Shown: one piece after another, positions 52,429 through 60,951 of the stretch
How the letters are laid out: each line of letters begins with the position of its first letter
How positions within the stretch are numbered: the stretch's first letter is position 1
Origin: Ruminiclostridium hungatei
GTDB lineage: Bacteria; Bacillota; Clostridia; Acetivibrionales; DSM-1351
Direction: 5' to 3'
Length of the DNA stretch: 64,000 nt
Assembly: GCF_002051585.1 (NCBI RefSeq)
Contig: NZ_MZGX01000004.1
Location: 180,829 to 244,828 of the forward strand
The notes under the pieces: generated by a model
What the model saw: the letters and a program-made list of their open reading frames with translations, nothing else
The model's database searches: none
What the model was told of the DNA's origin: nothing
Made by a program: the position numbers and the translations under genes

Positions 52429-53849
52429 TATCTAAGACCCCTCCGATCTTTTTGAATTCCCAATCTTTTCTCCAGTATTCCGAATACTTTTTCGGCAATA
52501 AGGTTTACCTCCTCGGGACTGTCAACGATTGACACCTTTACAGCTTTGGGTGAAGCAAAAGCCTTTTCCTTTACCTCACTCCTGGCCGGAATAATGCTTT
52601 CCTCCTGCACTGCCTCTTGAGTATGGGGCTTTTCCTGTTTGGGCTTATATAGTATCAACCCGGAATGCCTGCTTTTCTGCAAATATCCGAGTATCTCTTT
52701 ATCCGCCTGCACAGCAGCCGGAAATTTTTCTTCACCCTGGTGCCGCACTTCCCGGACTTCGGTCAATTGGGGAACTGTTATATAATTAAAGCTCTTCTGA
52801 GCATTAACTTTTTGAATATATGTATGCTCCAGCAGTTTATTTGTTTTCTCAGTCACTTTTTGGTGCAGCTCTCCGGTCCACAGCAGCTCTTTTAAATTTA
52901 TTGTGCTGGGATAATCCGATCCTGCCGGCCTGTTCAGGCTTTTCGGCCTCAGATGCTCCGTGGGCGCATGTGCAGCATATGTGGCATATGTAGTTTCAGT
53001 CCGTTGTGGGCCGTAGACCTGTTCCGGCGGTGCGGCAGTCTCTGCCGGCTTTTCCACCCGGCCGGAGGTTTCGCCCTCATTTATTTGTTCATGCTTTTCC
53101 CGTATAAGCTGGAATTCTGCAAGGATATCAGATGCCATGCTTTTAGCCTTGAAATATTTCAATTCCTGCTTTGAGTCAGCGGCATAGGTTCTTATGTCAC
53201 TGTGGGCGCTGCTGTGTGGTGCTTTTTCAAATACCGGCTCTTTATCATGGTCCCGGTATACCTTGCCCCTGTTTTCTCCTGCCTCCCCGCGCTTTTTGTG
53301 CTGAGTGACATTTTCAGCTTCAGTCCTGTTTTGTTGAAACAGGTGAATTCCCGAGGGGACAGGTCTTGTATCAACTGTTCCGTTCAGCTTGCTCCACTGC
53401 TTTTCCATGCCGTTTGGCATTATCAGTTTATCCCGGCTGATATTCCGGGTTGTTGTATTTAAAAGGGTACTGCCTTTAATAAAACTGCTGCTTAACGCCG
53501 TCCGGGTTTTTCCCTCTGAACCAGCTTTATATATGTAAAAGGGCACCGGCCTCTGAACTTCTCTTGTATGGTACACCGGCGCTTTTTCCCTGGTGAGAAT
53601 GCCAATGGCAGGCCTGTATTCACTAAAGTGCAGAAAATTATTATTTATTACCTCCAGGTAGTTTGACCCGGCAGAAATGCCTGCTGCTTTTGGATTGCGG
53701 GAATTTATTCTGAAGATCAGTTTTCCCCTTTGACCCCAAAATCTGCTCATGGCATACTTCCCGACAATATTTTGCGTAAATTCCCCATTCAGTTGAAATT
53801 TAACTATTGACGATATGATTTTTACAGGCTTCAATTTGCTTATCTTCAT
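52428..53849 (-). CDS. Disordered eCIS protein of unknown function with conserved C-terminal helix
   Basis: 473 residues with little predicted order: long stretches rich in K, R, E, Q and Pro, no membrane helix and no enzyme motif. Only the last 40 residues look conserved: SPEEVNLIAEKVFGILEKRLGIQKDRRGLR, an amphipathic helix whose shape (V-x-x-I-L-E-x-R-L) I associate with eCIS proteins at this position. It sits between the second tube gene and LysM. Length regulator, tube-assembly chaperone or hub adaptor are possible. This is the one long gene in the operon that varies most between systems, so sequence alone gives no function. Confidence 0.6.
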   Translation of the reverse strand: MKISKLKPVKIISSIVKFQLNGEFTQNIVGKYAMSRFWGQRGKLIFRINSRNPKAAGISAGSNYLEVINNNFLHFSEYRPAIGILTREKAPVYHTREVQRPVPFYIYKAGSEGKTRTALSSSFIKGSTLLNTTTRNISRDKLIMPNGMEKQWSKLNGTVDTRPVPSGIHLFQQNRTEAENVTQHKKRGEAGENRGKVYRDHDKEPVFEKAPHSSAHSDIRTYAADSKQELKYFKAKSMASDILAEFQLIREKHEQINEGETSGRVEKPAETAAPPEQVYGPQRTETTYATYAAHAPTEHLRPKSLNRPAGSDYPSTINLKELLWTGELHQKVTEKTNKLLEHTYIQKVNAQKSFNYITVPQLTEVREVRHQGEEKFPAAVQADKEILGYLQKSRHSGLILYKPKQEKPHTQEAVQEESIIPARSEVKEKAFASPKAVKVSIVDSPEEVNLIAEKVFGILEKRLGIQKDRRGLR

Positions 53850-53952
53850 AATTTTAAACCCTTATAGCTTCAAATACGCTTGAAGAGCGTATTCAACTCC
53901 CATCTTATGGCTGTAAAACAAGATATCTTGTGAATATTTATTTGGCTTCGGC

Positions 53953-54429
53953 TTATTTGTGCATTTGTAAACCGTTATGAGTCAATACTATGCTTTCAGC
54001 CGCCACTGCACTGCTGCTTGAACTGAAGGCAGGGCCTTCCCATTTTATGGGGCATGCCTCCAGGAAATTCCACCAAATCTTTGGATTTCCTGAATGGTCC
54101 AACAAACATATGGAGCCGTTCCTTCTTGTTATTACTCCGTTAATCACCTTCTGATACCAGTCCCAAAGGTACTCATCATTGGTAACTCCGTGTTTGAGGG
54201 TAATATCGCTGTATTTGGTCTGGGTGAGGAATGCGTACTCCTTATAGTTTTCGCCGCCGAAGGTTTTTCTTTCCACCTGGGTTTCTATGCTTAAGCCTGA
54301 AACGTCGGTAAACCCTCCTACGGCCACCCCCTCTATTTCAACAACAAAGTTAAAGGCAAGGTATGGATCCTTCCTGTGTCCCGGTACCCAAGTTCTTTTT
54401 GCTGCTAGGTTAACTATCTTTTGATCCAT
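53953..54429 (-). CDS. eCIS inner tube protein 2
   Basis: 158 residues, phage tail-tube family (TIGR02241). DPYLAFNFVVEIEGVAVGGFTDVSGLSIETQVERKTFGGENYKEYAFLTQTKYSDITLKHG is the tube core; WWNFLEACPIKWEGPAF and ESIVLTHNGLQ close it. Paralogue of 55237-55680 with a longer N-terminus. In Afp/PVC such second tube proteins (Afp5-like) cap the tube on the baseplate side. Confidence 0.92.
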   Translation of the reverse strand: MDQKIVNLAAKRTWVPGHRKDPYLAFNFVVEIEGVAVGGFTDVSGLSIETQVERKTFGGENYKEYAFLTQTKYSDITLKHGVTNDEYLWDWYQKVINGVITRRNGSICLLDHSGNPKIWWNFLEACPIKWEGPAFSSSSSAVAAESIVLTHNGLQMHK

Positions 54430-54438
54430 GGTATCCTC

Positions 54439-54624
54439 CTAAACCTCAAAAAAATCTTTATTATTTTCGTCTCCATTGAGGCTTTTATTAATCTCACTGA
54501 CTTCCCTGCACCAGCGTCCCCTCTCAAAGTGCTCAAGACCCATTACTGTTTTGTAATCCCAGTGCAGGTAATAGGACAAAAAGGCTACCTCCTCGTAGAG
54601 GCGGTCGAGAGGGTAGCCGGTTAT
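54439..54624 (-). CDS. DUF6760-type small eCIS protein with apparent ATA start
   Basis: 61 codons: (I)TGYPLDRLYEEVAFLSYYLHWD, then KTVMGLEHFERGRWCREVSEIN, the typical DUF6760 pattern found between tail-assembly and tube genes of eCIS clusters. No ATG, GTG or TTG lies in frame before the conserved part; the codon at the expected start is ATA, overlapping the upstream stop as ATAA where ATGA would be usual. GGGGGA lies directly before it. Either an ATA start, a single-base change, or a sequence error. The gene is too short for many gene finders. Confidence 0.75.
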   Translation of the reverse strand: MTGYPLDRLYEEVAFLSYYLHWDYKTVMGLEHFERGRWCREVSEINKSLNGDENNKDFFEV

Positions 54625-54989
54625 TCCCCCAGATTCTCAGCCTCAGCTTCAAAGCTGTAATCACATTTGGGACACTTGGTTTTTATTATATTTGAACCGT
54701 TCTGGTTAATTCTGTTATACAGTTCCTGCAGGTATGAAAAGTCCGAGGTATATAATTCTTCAATTATTCTTGGAGTTATCATCTTAAGCGTACCCAGGCT
54801 GGTAACAACCCTGGACAGCAATATTACCGATAAATATGCGGGGTTTTGCTGCACTCTTGCATCACGAAGCGGCATTATTTCATCCGCAGCAGTTGCCAAT
54901 CTCATTATTCCCTGCTTATGCACCGTACCTGTCTCATCTACGAATCCTTTAGGCAGAGTAAAGTTAAACTCGGTCTGTAAAATATCCAT
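54621..54989 (-). CDS. eCIS tail assembly protein, T4 gp26-like
   Basis: 122 residues from ATG after AAGTGAGG. Small helical protein (FVDETGTVHKQGIMRLATAADEIMPLRDARVQQNPAYLSVILLSRVVTSLG) with a C-terminal KCPKCDYSFE motif of two cysteines. Similar proteins sit next to tube genes in eCIS and in contractile phages and are thought to help tube or tape assembly. The last codons overlap the DUF6760 gene. Confidence 0.7.
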   Translation of the reverse strand: MDILQTEFNFTLPKGFVDETGTVHKQGIMRLATAADEIMPLRDARVQQNPAYLSVILLSRVVTSLGTLKMITPRIIEELYTSDFSYLQELYNRINQNGSNIIKTKCPKCDYSFEAEAENLGE

Positions 54990-55061
54990 TATGTGAAACC
55001 TCACTTTATTTATAAACTTATTCATTTGCTATGTGACAATTTTAAAAGTTATCTTGCAGAG

Positions 55062-55086
55062 CCCTCCATGGGTTGACGTGGAGGGT
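55062..55086. repeat. Short hairpin in the gap between two tube-region genes
   Basis: CCCTCCA/TGGAGGG, 7-bp stem. The surrounding 211-base gap is the longest gap in the structural operon and shows no gene; the hairpin may tune expression downstream of the abundant tube protein. Confidence 0.45.
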
Positions 55087-55236
55087 CCGCAAAACAATTT
55101 GAAACAAGCCTTCCATTTTAGGGGTAAAAACTATCTGGAACGGATGCCGGACATAATCTGAATACTTTGATTGATCGGATTTTTGAAAGTATATTATCAT
55201 ATCAGCATACTGCACCAGGACACGAGCAGTCCGTCA

Positions 55237-55680
55237 CTATTTAACTCTTGTAACGCCCTCATGAGCAAGTTCTATTGATTCAACGCTGACCTCGTTGCCT
55301 TTTGCACTCAATGCACTTACGTCGTATTTGATAGGCCATGCCTCCACGATATCCCACTGAGCCTTTTCATTGCCTTCCTCATCCACAAGGATGATGGACA
55401 AGCTTTTTCTGTTATTGAGTGCGCCTTTTTGCACAATAGTCTTACGCCAGTTATATAATTCCATTGAATCGGTAAGACCTCTTTTGAGTGTCACATTACC
55501 GAATTTTGTAAGGCCGGACAATTTTCTGGAATGCGGTGCATCGGTTCCCTCTCTGTATTCAACAGCTTCTGTCGACACGTCAGGAATGGTTGCATCAGAA
55601 AATGCCGCAATCTGAATTCCGTCTAATACAACTCTGAATCTAAAATTTCTGTATGGATCATTTCTCTTACCTGTAGCCAT
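55237..55680 (-). CDS. eCIS major inner tube protein
   Basis: 147 residues, tail-tube family. DPYRNFRFRVVLDGIQIAAFSDATIPDVSTEAVEYREGTDAPHSRKLSGLTKFGNVTLKRG is the core that stacks as hexamer rings; ends in VESIELAHEGVTRVK. It directly follows the sheath gene (23 bases), the standard order in contractile tails. Expected to be one of the most abundant proteins of the particle. Confidence 0.94.
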   Translation of the reverse strand: MATGKRNDPYRNFRFRVVLDGIQIAAFSDATIPDVSTEAVEYREGTDAPHSRKLSGLTKFGNVTLKRGLTDSMELYNWRKTIVQKGALNNRKSLSIILVDEEGNEKAQWDIVEAWPIKYDVSALSAKGNEVSVESIELAHEGVTRVK

Positions 55681-55703
55681 GGTTTGAATCTCCTCTCCGG
55701 TTA

Positions 55704-57245
55704 TTATTTAGCAAGCGTCTTTTGGCTTACCTTGATTATTACAAATTCTGCCGGTTTCACTGGTGCCACACCGACTTCAATTACCAGTTGGCCTGCATCT
55801 CTTGTGGCAGGAGGATTGTTTTCCTCGTCAACCTTTACAAAGAATGCCTCTTCTGGTGTAGATCCATATAGGGCTCCATCTCTCCATACCCTTGTCAGGA
55901 AGGCTGAAAGATTTCTCTTTACCTTTCCCCACAAAGATGGCTCATTTGGCTCGAATACTACCCATTGGCTTCCCTTGTCAACCGACTCTTCAATATACAT
56001 CATTAAACGTCTGATGTTTATGTATCTCCATTCGGCATCGGAGGAAAGAGTTCTGGCTCCCCAGATGCAAATGCCTTCAGGCAGTGAGCGTATTACGTTT
56101 ATACCAATTGGGTTCAGGAGTTCCTGTTCTCCCTTTGTAACTATTTTTTCAACTCCCACAACCGTATCCAGGAAGCCGTCGGTGGTTCCTGCAGGCGCCT
56201 TGTGAACACCGCGCAGAGAATCTACATATGCATAGGTTCCCACAACCGAACCTGACGGGGGAATAAGCTTTTTCTTACCGGTAAGGGGATCATTGATGTA
56301 CACCCATGGATAATACAGGGCACCAAATGAACTGTTGAAGGCATTTCCTGCATATTTTTCAGTTGCACCTTCTTTGAAGTTTTTTACCTCCTGTGGAGTA
56401 AGTCCATGAGGAGGATCGGCTACAAAGAAGCAATCCTTTCTCAATCTGCAGTAGTTGAGCATTTCCAGGATAATGTCACGGCTTCCGGTCATATCTGCAA
56501 TATCCGGGGCAGCCAGAATATTGATCTCGTCTACCACATCAAATGCATGAATACCGATTACCTGGTTTTTCTTGTCCAGGTATTCAACTGAGGAGATACC
56601 GTTTTTTCCGTCCAGCAAAGCTACAAAATCGTCAGTATCAGCGGGCTTCTTTTCCTGGTTTTCAACAATATCAAAATCAACAAGCGTTTCAACCTTTACA
56701 AATGATGAAATATCGTTGATTTTTTCCGCGCAGTTGAATATGAGCAGGTTGTCGAAGATCTCCACTATCTGGCCTTCTTCCTCTTCCCCTACATATTCAT
56801 CATTGAAGGAACTGAGTTCAGTGTACTTGATAGTCAGTTTAAAGCCGGCAGGCTGTCCGTTTGATGAAGGTTCGATTTTGTAGGAGACACGGTTGCCCCA
56901 GTCTCCTTCCGAACGGGCGCTTATCTCGAGCAGATTTTCCCCTTCGGTGTCAGGTGCTATTGAGACCGCATTCTTTACATCTGTGGAAGCGGCTCTTACC
57001 ACATAGCAGGATGTACCGCCTTCTGCGAAGAAATTGTATACCGCGTAGGCGAGGTAAGCATTTGGTATGAATCCTCCGAATTCATTAACATACTGGCTCC
57101 AGTTTGTAACCAAAACCGCTTTCCCTATGACACCCTTCTCTGCAAGTCCAATAAATGCGCCTACAGCAGTGCCTACACCGGCTATTGGTTTTACTCCGCT
57201 GGAAACTTCCTCTACATAAACCCCTGGTGATAAATAATTTGGCAT
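55704..57245 (-). CDS. eCIS contractile sheath protein
   Basis: 513 residues. LSPGVYVEEVSSGVKPIAGVGTAVGAFIG and the C-terminal block RYINIRRLMMYIEESVDKGSQWVVFEPNEPSLWGKVKRNLSAFLTRVWRDGALYG are the diagnostic sheath ends whose arms interlock neighbouring subunits. Only one sheath gene is present; Afp and PVC have three. A 150-base leader with a palindrome precedes it. Confidence 0.96.
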   Translation of the reverse strand: MPNYLSPGVYVEEVSSGVKPIAGVGTAVGAFIGLAEKGVIGKAVLVTNWSQYVNEFGGFIPNAYLAYAVYNFFAEGGTSCYVVRAASTDVKNAVSIAPDTEGENLLEISARSEGDWGNRVSYKIEPSSNGQPAGFKLTIKYTELSSFNDEYVGEEEEGQIVEIFDNLLIFNCAEKINDISSFVKVETLVDFDIVENQEKKPADTDDFVALLDGKNGISSVEYLDKKNQVIGIHAFDVVDEINILAAPDIADMTGSRDIILEMLNYCRLRKDCFFVADPPHGLTPQEVKNFKEGATEKYAGNAFNSSFGALYYPWVYINDPLTGKKKLIPPSGSVVGTYAYVDSLRGVHKAPAGTTDGFLDTVVGVEKIVTKGEQELLNPIGINVIRSLPEGICIWGARTLSSDAEWRYINIRRLMMYIEESVDKGSQWVVFEPNEPSLWGKVKRNLSAFLTRVWRDGALYGSTPEEAFFVKVDEENNPPATRDAGQLVIEVGVAPVKPAEFVIIKVSQKTLAK

Positions 57246-57280
57246 TTCAAGTCCTCCTTGTTTTAACTGATTTTTAAACT

Positions 57281-57296
57281 CCTGTATTAATACAGG
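57281..57296. promoter_or_regulatory. Perfect 16-bp palindrome upstream of the sheath gene
   Basis: CCTGTATTAATACAGG, 36 bases before the sheath start. Its form (GTAT-N-ATAC symmetric) suggests a dimer-binding site; it is the only such site seen inside the operon. Confidence 0.4.
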
Positions 57297-57395
57297 CTCT
57301 ATATGCCTCGCAATTTTTATTAATTTGCGAAATCATATCCATGTTCTGCCTGTGTCCTTATACAGCCCTTATACAACGGTACTGCGGACACAGAA

Positions 57396-57968
57396 CTATA
57401 TTCTGTGAACATTGAGATCTTTTTCAAGAACTCTGGGTATTGTGAATATCTTTTCCGAAGGTATCCTTACCGGAGAGACCAGATAGGACAGGCTGAGCTT
57501 TGCAGGCTTGCCCGGAAAAACCTCCCATAATTGCTTTATGTCCTGCAATGATAAATTATTGTAGGAAATTCTTATTTTTTCATTTCCGCAGGCTATCAAA
57601 TTGCCTTTTAAATCGTCTCCGCTGAGAACCGCATGTTCATGAAACAACTCAAACAATTTGCCCAGTATGAGCAGCTCGGTGTCCCTGTCCTTTGCATATG
57701 GGGTCATCAGGTAGAATAAATCCAGGTATGCCGGCGGATTGTAAAATTGTTCGGTGCCCGCCAGAGCTTCCTTCTCACTGTTCCTCATGCTTGGGCTCTC
57801 AGTGAGATAATACAGGCACATTGAAAGATTGATGTTTGTCGAATCTATGTCACTTGGAGAACCGAAGCTTATGTAACTGTCATCATTGAGTTCAGGTACG
57901 TTTGCCTTGATCAAGGCTTTCAAGCTCGCGCTCACATCTCTTATTACTGTACGGGATTCCACAGCCAT
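57396..57968 (-). CDS. eCIS tail terminator, DUF4255 family (Afp16/Pvc16 N-domain)
   Basis: 190 residues: VIRDVSASLKALIKANVPEL ... ISFGSPSDIDSTNINLSMCLYYLTESPSMRN ... YLDLFYLMTPYAKDRDTELLILGKLFELFHEHAVL ... LSYLVSPVRIPS, all DUF4255 landmarks. The family caps the growing tube and sheath and fixes length. Start coincides with the stop of the ATPase gene (TAATG), so the two are co-translated. Confidence 0.92.
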   Translation of the reverse strand: MAVESRTVIRDVSASLKALIKANVPELNDDSYISFGSPSDIDSTNINLSMCLYYLTESPSMRNSEKEALAGTEQFYNPPAYLDLFYLMTPYAKDRDTELLILGKLFELFHEHAVLSGDDLKGNLIACGNEKIRISYNNLSLQDIKQLWEVFPGKPAKLSLSYLVSPVRIPSEKIFTIPRVLEKDLNVHRI

Positions 57969-60205
57969 TATTTCTTCACCTCAATCAATTGGTAATATGG
58001 GGCATAATCCGACATCAGAAATGTCTTGCCCAGTTTTTTGTATTCTCGTTTGGCAGCCAGCATTATTTCTTTGATACTGATGGGACATATGGCATGTGCT
58101 GCGTAGAAAGCTGCATTAACCGCAATGTTTTTAATATTTCCTCCTGCCAGGACAAACTTCTCGGCAAGGAAATCATAATCCAGGGCTGCATCAACAGGAG
58201 CCCCTGCCGGGAATATTCCCTGCCATATCTTTTTTCGCTGCTCCTTGTCCGGAAACGGAAAGGGCACATTGAAATGCAATCGTCTGAGGAAGGCCTCATC
58301 AATATTCTGGTTAAGATTGGTTGCCAGGATTACGATTCCGGTATACTCTTCCATTCTCTGCAGCAGGTAACCTATTTCCACATTTGCATACCTGTCATGG
58401 GCATCCTTTACCTCTGAGCGCTTTCCAAACAGCGCGTCGGCTTCATCAAAAAAGAGAATTGCATTTGAGGTTTCAGCTTCTGAGAATATATGTTCCAGAT
58501 TTTTTTCCGTTTCCCCTATGTATTTGCTGACTACTTGAGATACATCGATCTTATAGATTTCAAGGCCTATTTCACTTGAAATAACCTCTGCCGCCATAGT
58601 TTTTCCGCTGCCCGGAGGTCCTGAGAAAAGAATATTGAGTCCCTTTCCAAGGGACAGCCTTTTCTCGAAGCCCCATTTTTCATATACCAGCGAGCGGTAT
58701 TTTACCTGGTTGCAGATTTCCTGCATCTGCTGCATTTGCTCCTCCGGAAGCACAAGCATTTGCATGGTATAGATAGGCTTTATTTTTGAAGCCAGGGTGC
58801 CTAACTTTCTGTTGGATTGTGCATAGCAGGAGTTATACAGGTCTTCAGCCGCTATTTGTCCATTGCCGGCCCCCTTCCAGACAGAGCTGCCCTCACTCAG
58901 CCTGAGAGCAGTTTCAATCTGTCCCCGGGTAAATCTGAAATTTTCAGAGACCTTGTCCAGATTCACATCCTCCGCCAGTCTATACTGCATGCCCAGATGC
59001 TCCCAATGGGTTCTCCGTTCAGTGGCCGTAGGGTGGGGAAAGCCAACATCCATATATGTGAATTTGTTATTTATTTTTGCAGGCTTCCATTGGAAATGCC
59101 CCAGCATGAACGTAAGCGGCACATGACTTTGAAGCATTTCAAGCAAAGCATTCAGCTTACTTTGAAAACTTGCTTCCATGACCAGGAGGTGGGCATTTTT
59201 CAGGCACAGAGCCGCATTGCACAGCCTGGCCTGGCGCCCGAGACGCCTTAAGGTTTCTTCAAAAGCTTCTCCAAAAAGCATTTTCTCCACATCTGCCATT
59301 AACAGCGGCAAGTTCATTTCATTGCAAATTTTAAAAACCTGTCCGGTCTTGCCCACACCATCCGGCCCGTAAAAGTAAAACAGCTTGTTAAGTTTGCTTC
59401 TGCCTGTGTTGTGATAGTAGCCCACAAAATTCATAATTCTCTCTGCCAGGTCTGAATGCGCGCCTTCATTAAATTTTTCCTCCGGAGGAATAAATTCTGC
59501 TACAGGCACCAGTTGAGAATCCAATACCTTAATATCAAGCAAATAGTTTACAATCCAGTCGTCCAGTTTTATATGACGTGCTATGAGAGGCGTCCAATTG
59601 TCACTTAGATCATACCGGCGCTCCAGCAGGTATTCCACCAAAGGTGCCTGTGCATCGAATACACTGCGTATAAGGCTTGCCTCCTGACCGGCCGGCAGGA
59701 ATATTTTAGCCAGCATATCAATATTGGGCTTTATTTCGGTAAGATCATTCTGCAAAAATCCATAAATGTGCTGATATTTTTGATTGATTTCCGGCGCCAG
59801 GCAGGCAATTGCACATTCCTGCTCGAAAGGCCCCAATCCAAACAAATTTGATATATGCTGCAGGGAAATATGCATGCCTTTTTGTGCGCTCACTGCCAAC
59901 CTGTTTTCAATATTACTGTCCAGGCTCTTCAAAAGCTGCTCCATCTGCTGCCTGTTGTGGCTGTCAACCTGAAAACTGTTCAATAGAGCAAATATATTCT
60001 CCGCTGATGAAACAGCCAGGGTGTTTGAGTTTATTGTTCCCTTTTCCAGACATTGCTGCAGGTACAGCATCAGTTTCAGATCCAGACGCTTCAATTCCTC
60101 CTCAATATACTCGAGGCTTGATAAGAATGGCCTTATTTCTTCCTGTGCCTTCCTGCCTGTAACCTTTTCAGTTGTTCCATGTAAGTCGTACTCTGTTATA
60201 TTCAT
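57968..60205 (-). CDS. eCIS AAA+ ATPase (Afp15/Pvc15-like)
   Basis: 745 residues. N-terminal ~230 residues helical; a first, degenerate AAA module with FYGPDGVGKTGQV but no clear Walker B; a second, complete AAA module with LFSGPPGSGKT, VVSKYIGETEKNL, Walker B AILFFDEADALFGKR, sensor VILATNLNQNID and an arginine-finger-like FLRRLHF. Such ATPases are the hallmark that separates eCIS from phage tails and R-type pyocins, and are thought to aid assembly or cargo loading. First gene of the operon, after a 290-base upstream region holding a candidate promoter. Confidence 0.93.
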   Translation of the reverse strand: MNITEYDLHGTTEKVTGRKAQEEIRPFLSSLEYIEEELKRLDLKLMLYLQQCLEKGTINSNTLAVSSAENIFALLNSFQVDSHNRQQMEQLLKSLDSNIENRLAVSAQKGMHISLQHISNLFGLGPFEQECAIACLAPEINQKYQHIYGFLQNDLTEIKPNIDMLAKIFLPAGQEASLIRSVFDAQAPLVEYLLERRYDLSDNWTPLIARHIKLDDWIVNYLLDIKVLDSQLVPVAEFIPPEEKFNEGAHSDLAERIMNFVGYYHNTGRSKLNKLFYFYGPDGVGKTGQVFKICNEMNLPLLMADVEKMLFGEAFEETLRRLGRQARLCNAALCLKNAHLLVMEASFQSKLNALLEMLQSHVPLTFMLGHFQWKPAKINNKFTYMDVGFPHPTATERRTHWEHLGMQYRLAEDVNLDKVSENFRFTRGQIETALRLSEGSSVWKGAGNGQIAAEDLYNSCYAQSNRKLGTLASKIKPIYTMQMLVLPEEQMQQMQEICNQVKYRSLVYEKWGFEKRLSLGKGLNILFSGPPGSGKTMAAEVISSEIGLEIYKIDVSQVVSKYIGETEKNLEHIFSEAETSNAILFFDEADALFGKRSEVKDAHDRYANVEIGYLLQRMEEYTGIVILATNLNQNIDEAFLRRLHFNVPFPFPDKEQRKKIWQGIFPAGAPVDAALDYDFLAEKFVLAGGNIKNIAVNAAFYAAHAICPISIKEIMLAAKREYKKLGKTFLMSDYAPYYQLIEVKK

Positions 60206-60327
60206 TCAACCCTATCCTTCGGTTTTCCCCACCATACCGGTCTGATATTTCTTTTTTAAGTCAAATTGGCAATACATCTTGATTGACCGTAAATAACAAA
60301 TCAATATGTTGTGGTTTAACCTTTCAC

Positions 60328-60359
60328 TATATATGGTAATTTTTTTATGCTATTTACAA
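60328..60359 (-). promoter_or_regulatory. Candidate promoter of the eCIS operon (shared box A)
   Basis: Minus strand TTGTAA (60354-60359), 20 bp, TATATA (60328-60333), with TATATGGTAATTTT (plus 60330-60343) repeated exactly upstream of the 60502-60711 gene. The 20-bp spacing is too wide for plain sigma-A. Confidence 0.5.
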
Positions 60360-60501
60360 CTTGTTTTTTAAATAATTTCTAAAATTTGCAAGCCGGGCAT
60401 CTGCCCTGCACATTACGCCCTTGCACCAGGTGCAAGGCCAGGTCTCAAGGGTTAAGAGTCAAGGTTTCATACCCTCTTTTTCATACCCCCGATTTCATGC
60501 T

Positions 60502-60711
60502 TCAGACTTTCACCGCAGCAAGTTCTTTTTCAACGGCTTCAAGCAGCGCGATGGCATTTTTCAGCCTGAGATCAGAGGCCCAATACTCCTGGAAAAGATT
60601 TTCATAGTCAATATCCTGCCTGAGTTTTTCTTCCTTGCAGGAATCCAAAACCGAACTATTCCTGACATTGATCTTCTTAAGCATGTCGATTACCGATTTG
60701 AACTGTTCCAT
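60502..60711 (-). CDS. Small helical protein upstream of the eCIS operon
   Basis: 69 residues from the ATG after AGGGGAG. Mostly helical and charged (FKSVIDMLKKINV ... LKNAIALLEAVEKELAAV). No family recognised. It shares a 14-bp upstream box and spacing with the ATPase gene's candidate promoter, so it may be expressed with the particle and act as chaperone or regulator. The longer frame upstream of this ATG runs through the promoter box and is unlikely to be translated. Confidence 0.6.
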   Translation of the reverse strand: MEQFKSVIDMLKKINVRNSSVLDSCKEEKLRQDIDYENLFQEYWASDLRLKNAIALLEAVEKELAAVKV

Positions 60712-60759
60712 ACTGTTCTCCCCTTTTGAATATTTATTAAGGTCTGTGTGCTTCCTCAC

Positions 60760-60791
60760 CTTATATGGTAATTTTCCAACTCCTTTAACAA
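60760..60791 (-). promoter_or_regulatory. Candidate promoter of the small upstream gene (shared box B)
   Basis: Minus strand TTGTTA (60786-60791), 20 bp, TATAAG (60760-60765); the 14-bp box TATATGGTAATTTT (plus 60762-60775) is identical to that before the ATPase gene. Confidence 0.5.
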
Positions 60792-60795
60792 CCAA

Positions 60796-60835
60796 AAAAA
60801 AGTAATAGCAGCTATTTTAGCTGCTATTACTTTTT
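60796..60835. terminator. Strong bidirectional terminator downstream of the NERD gene
   Basis: AAAAAGTAATAGCAGC ... GCTGCTATTACTTTTT, 16-bp stem with a 7-base loop and long A/T tails. Confidence 0.9.
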
Positions 60836-60951
60836 GGATTGCAAGGTATTTATCAGACTATGTTTACTCTATAAAGACATATCAGTTGACCGCCAGATTA
60901 ATGGAGTGGCAGGACGGATGGCCTCCACCAAACGGAAGCACTGGGTAGCGT

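Noticed and set aside
32444..60205. Prophage or R-type pyocin
   Set aside because: No capsid, terminase, portal, integrase, holin or lysin genes, and an AAA+ ATPase plus DUF4255 gene are typical of eCIS.
32444..60205. Type VI secretion system
   Set aside because: No TssJLM membrane complex, ClpV or Hcp pattern; a LysM adaptor and separate gpI/fibre genes point to a free particle.
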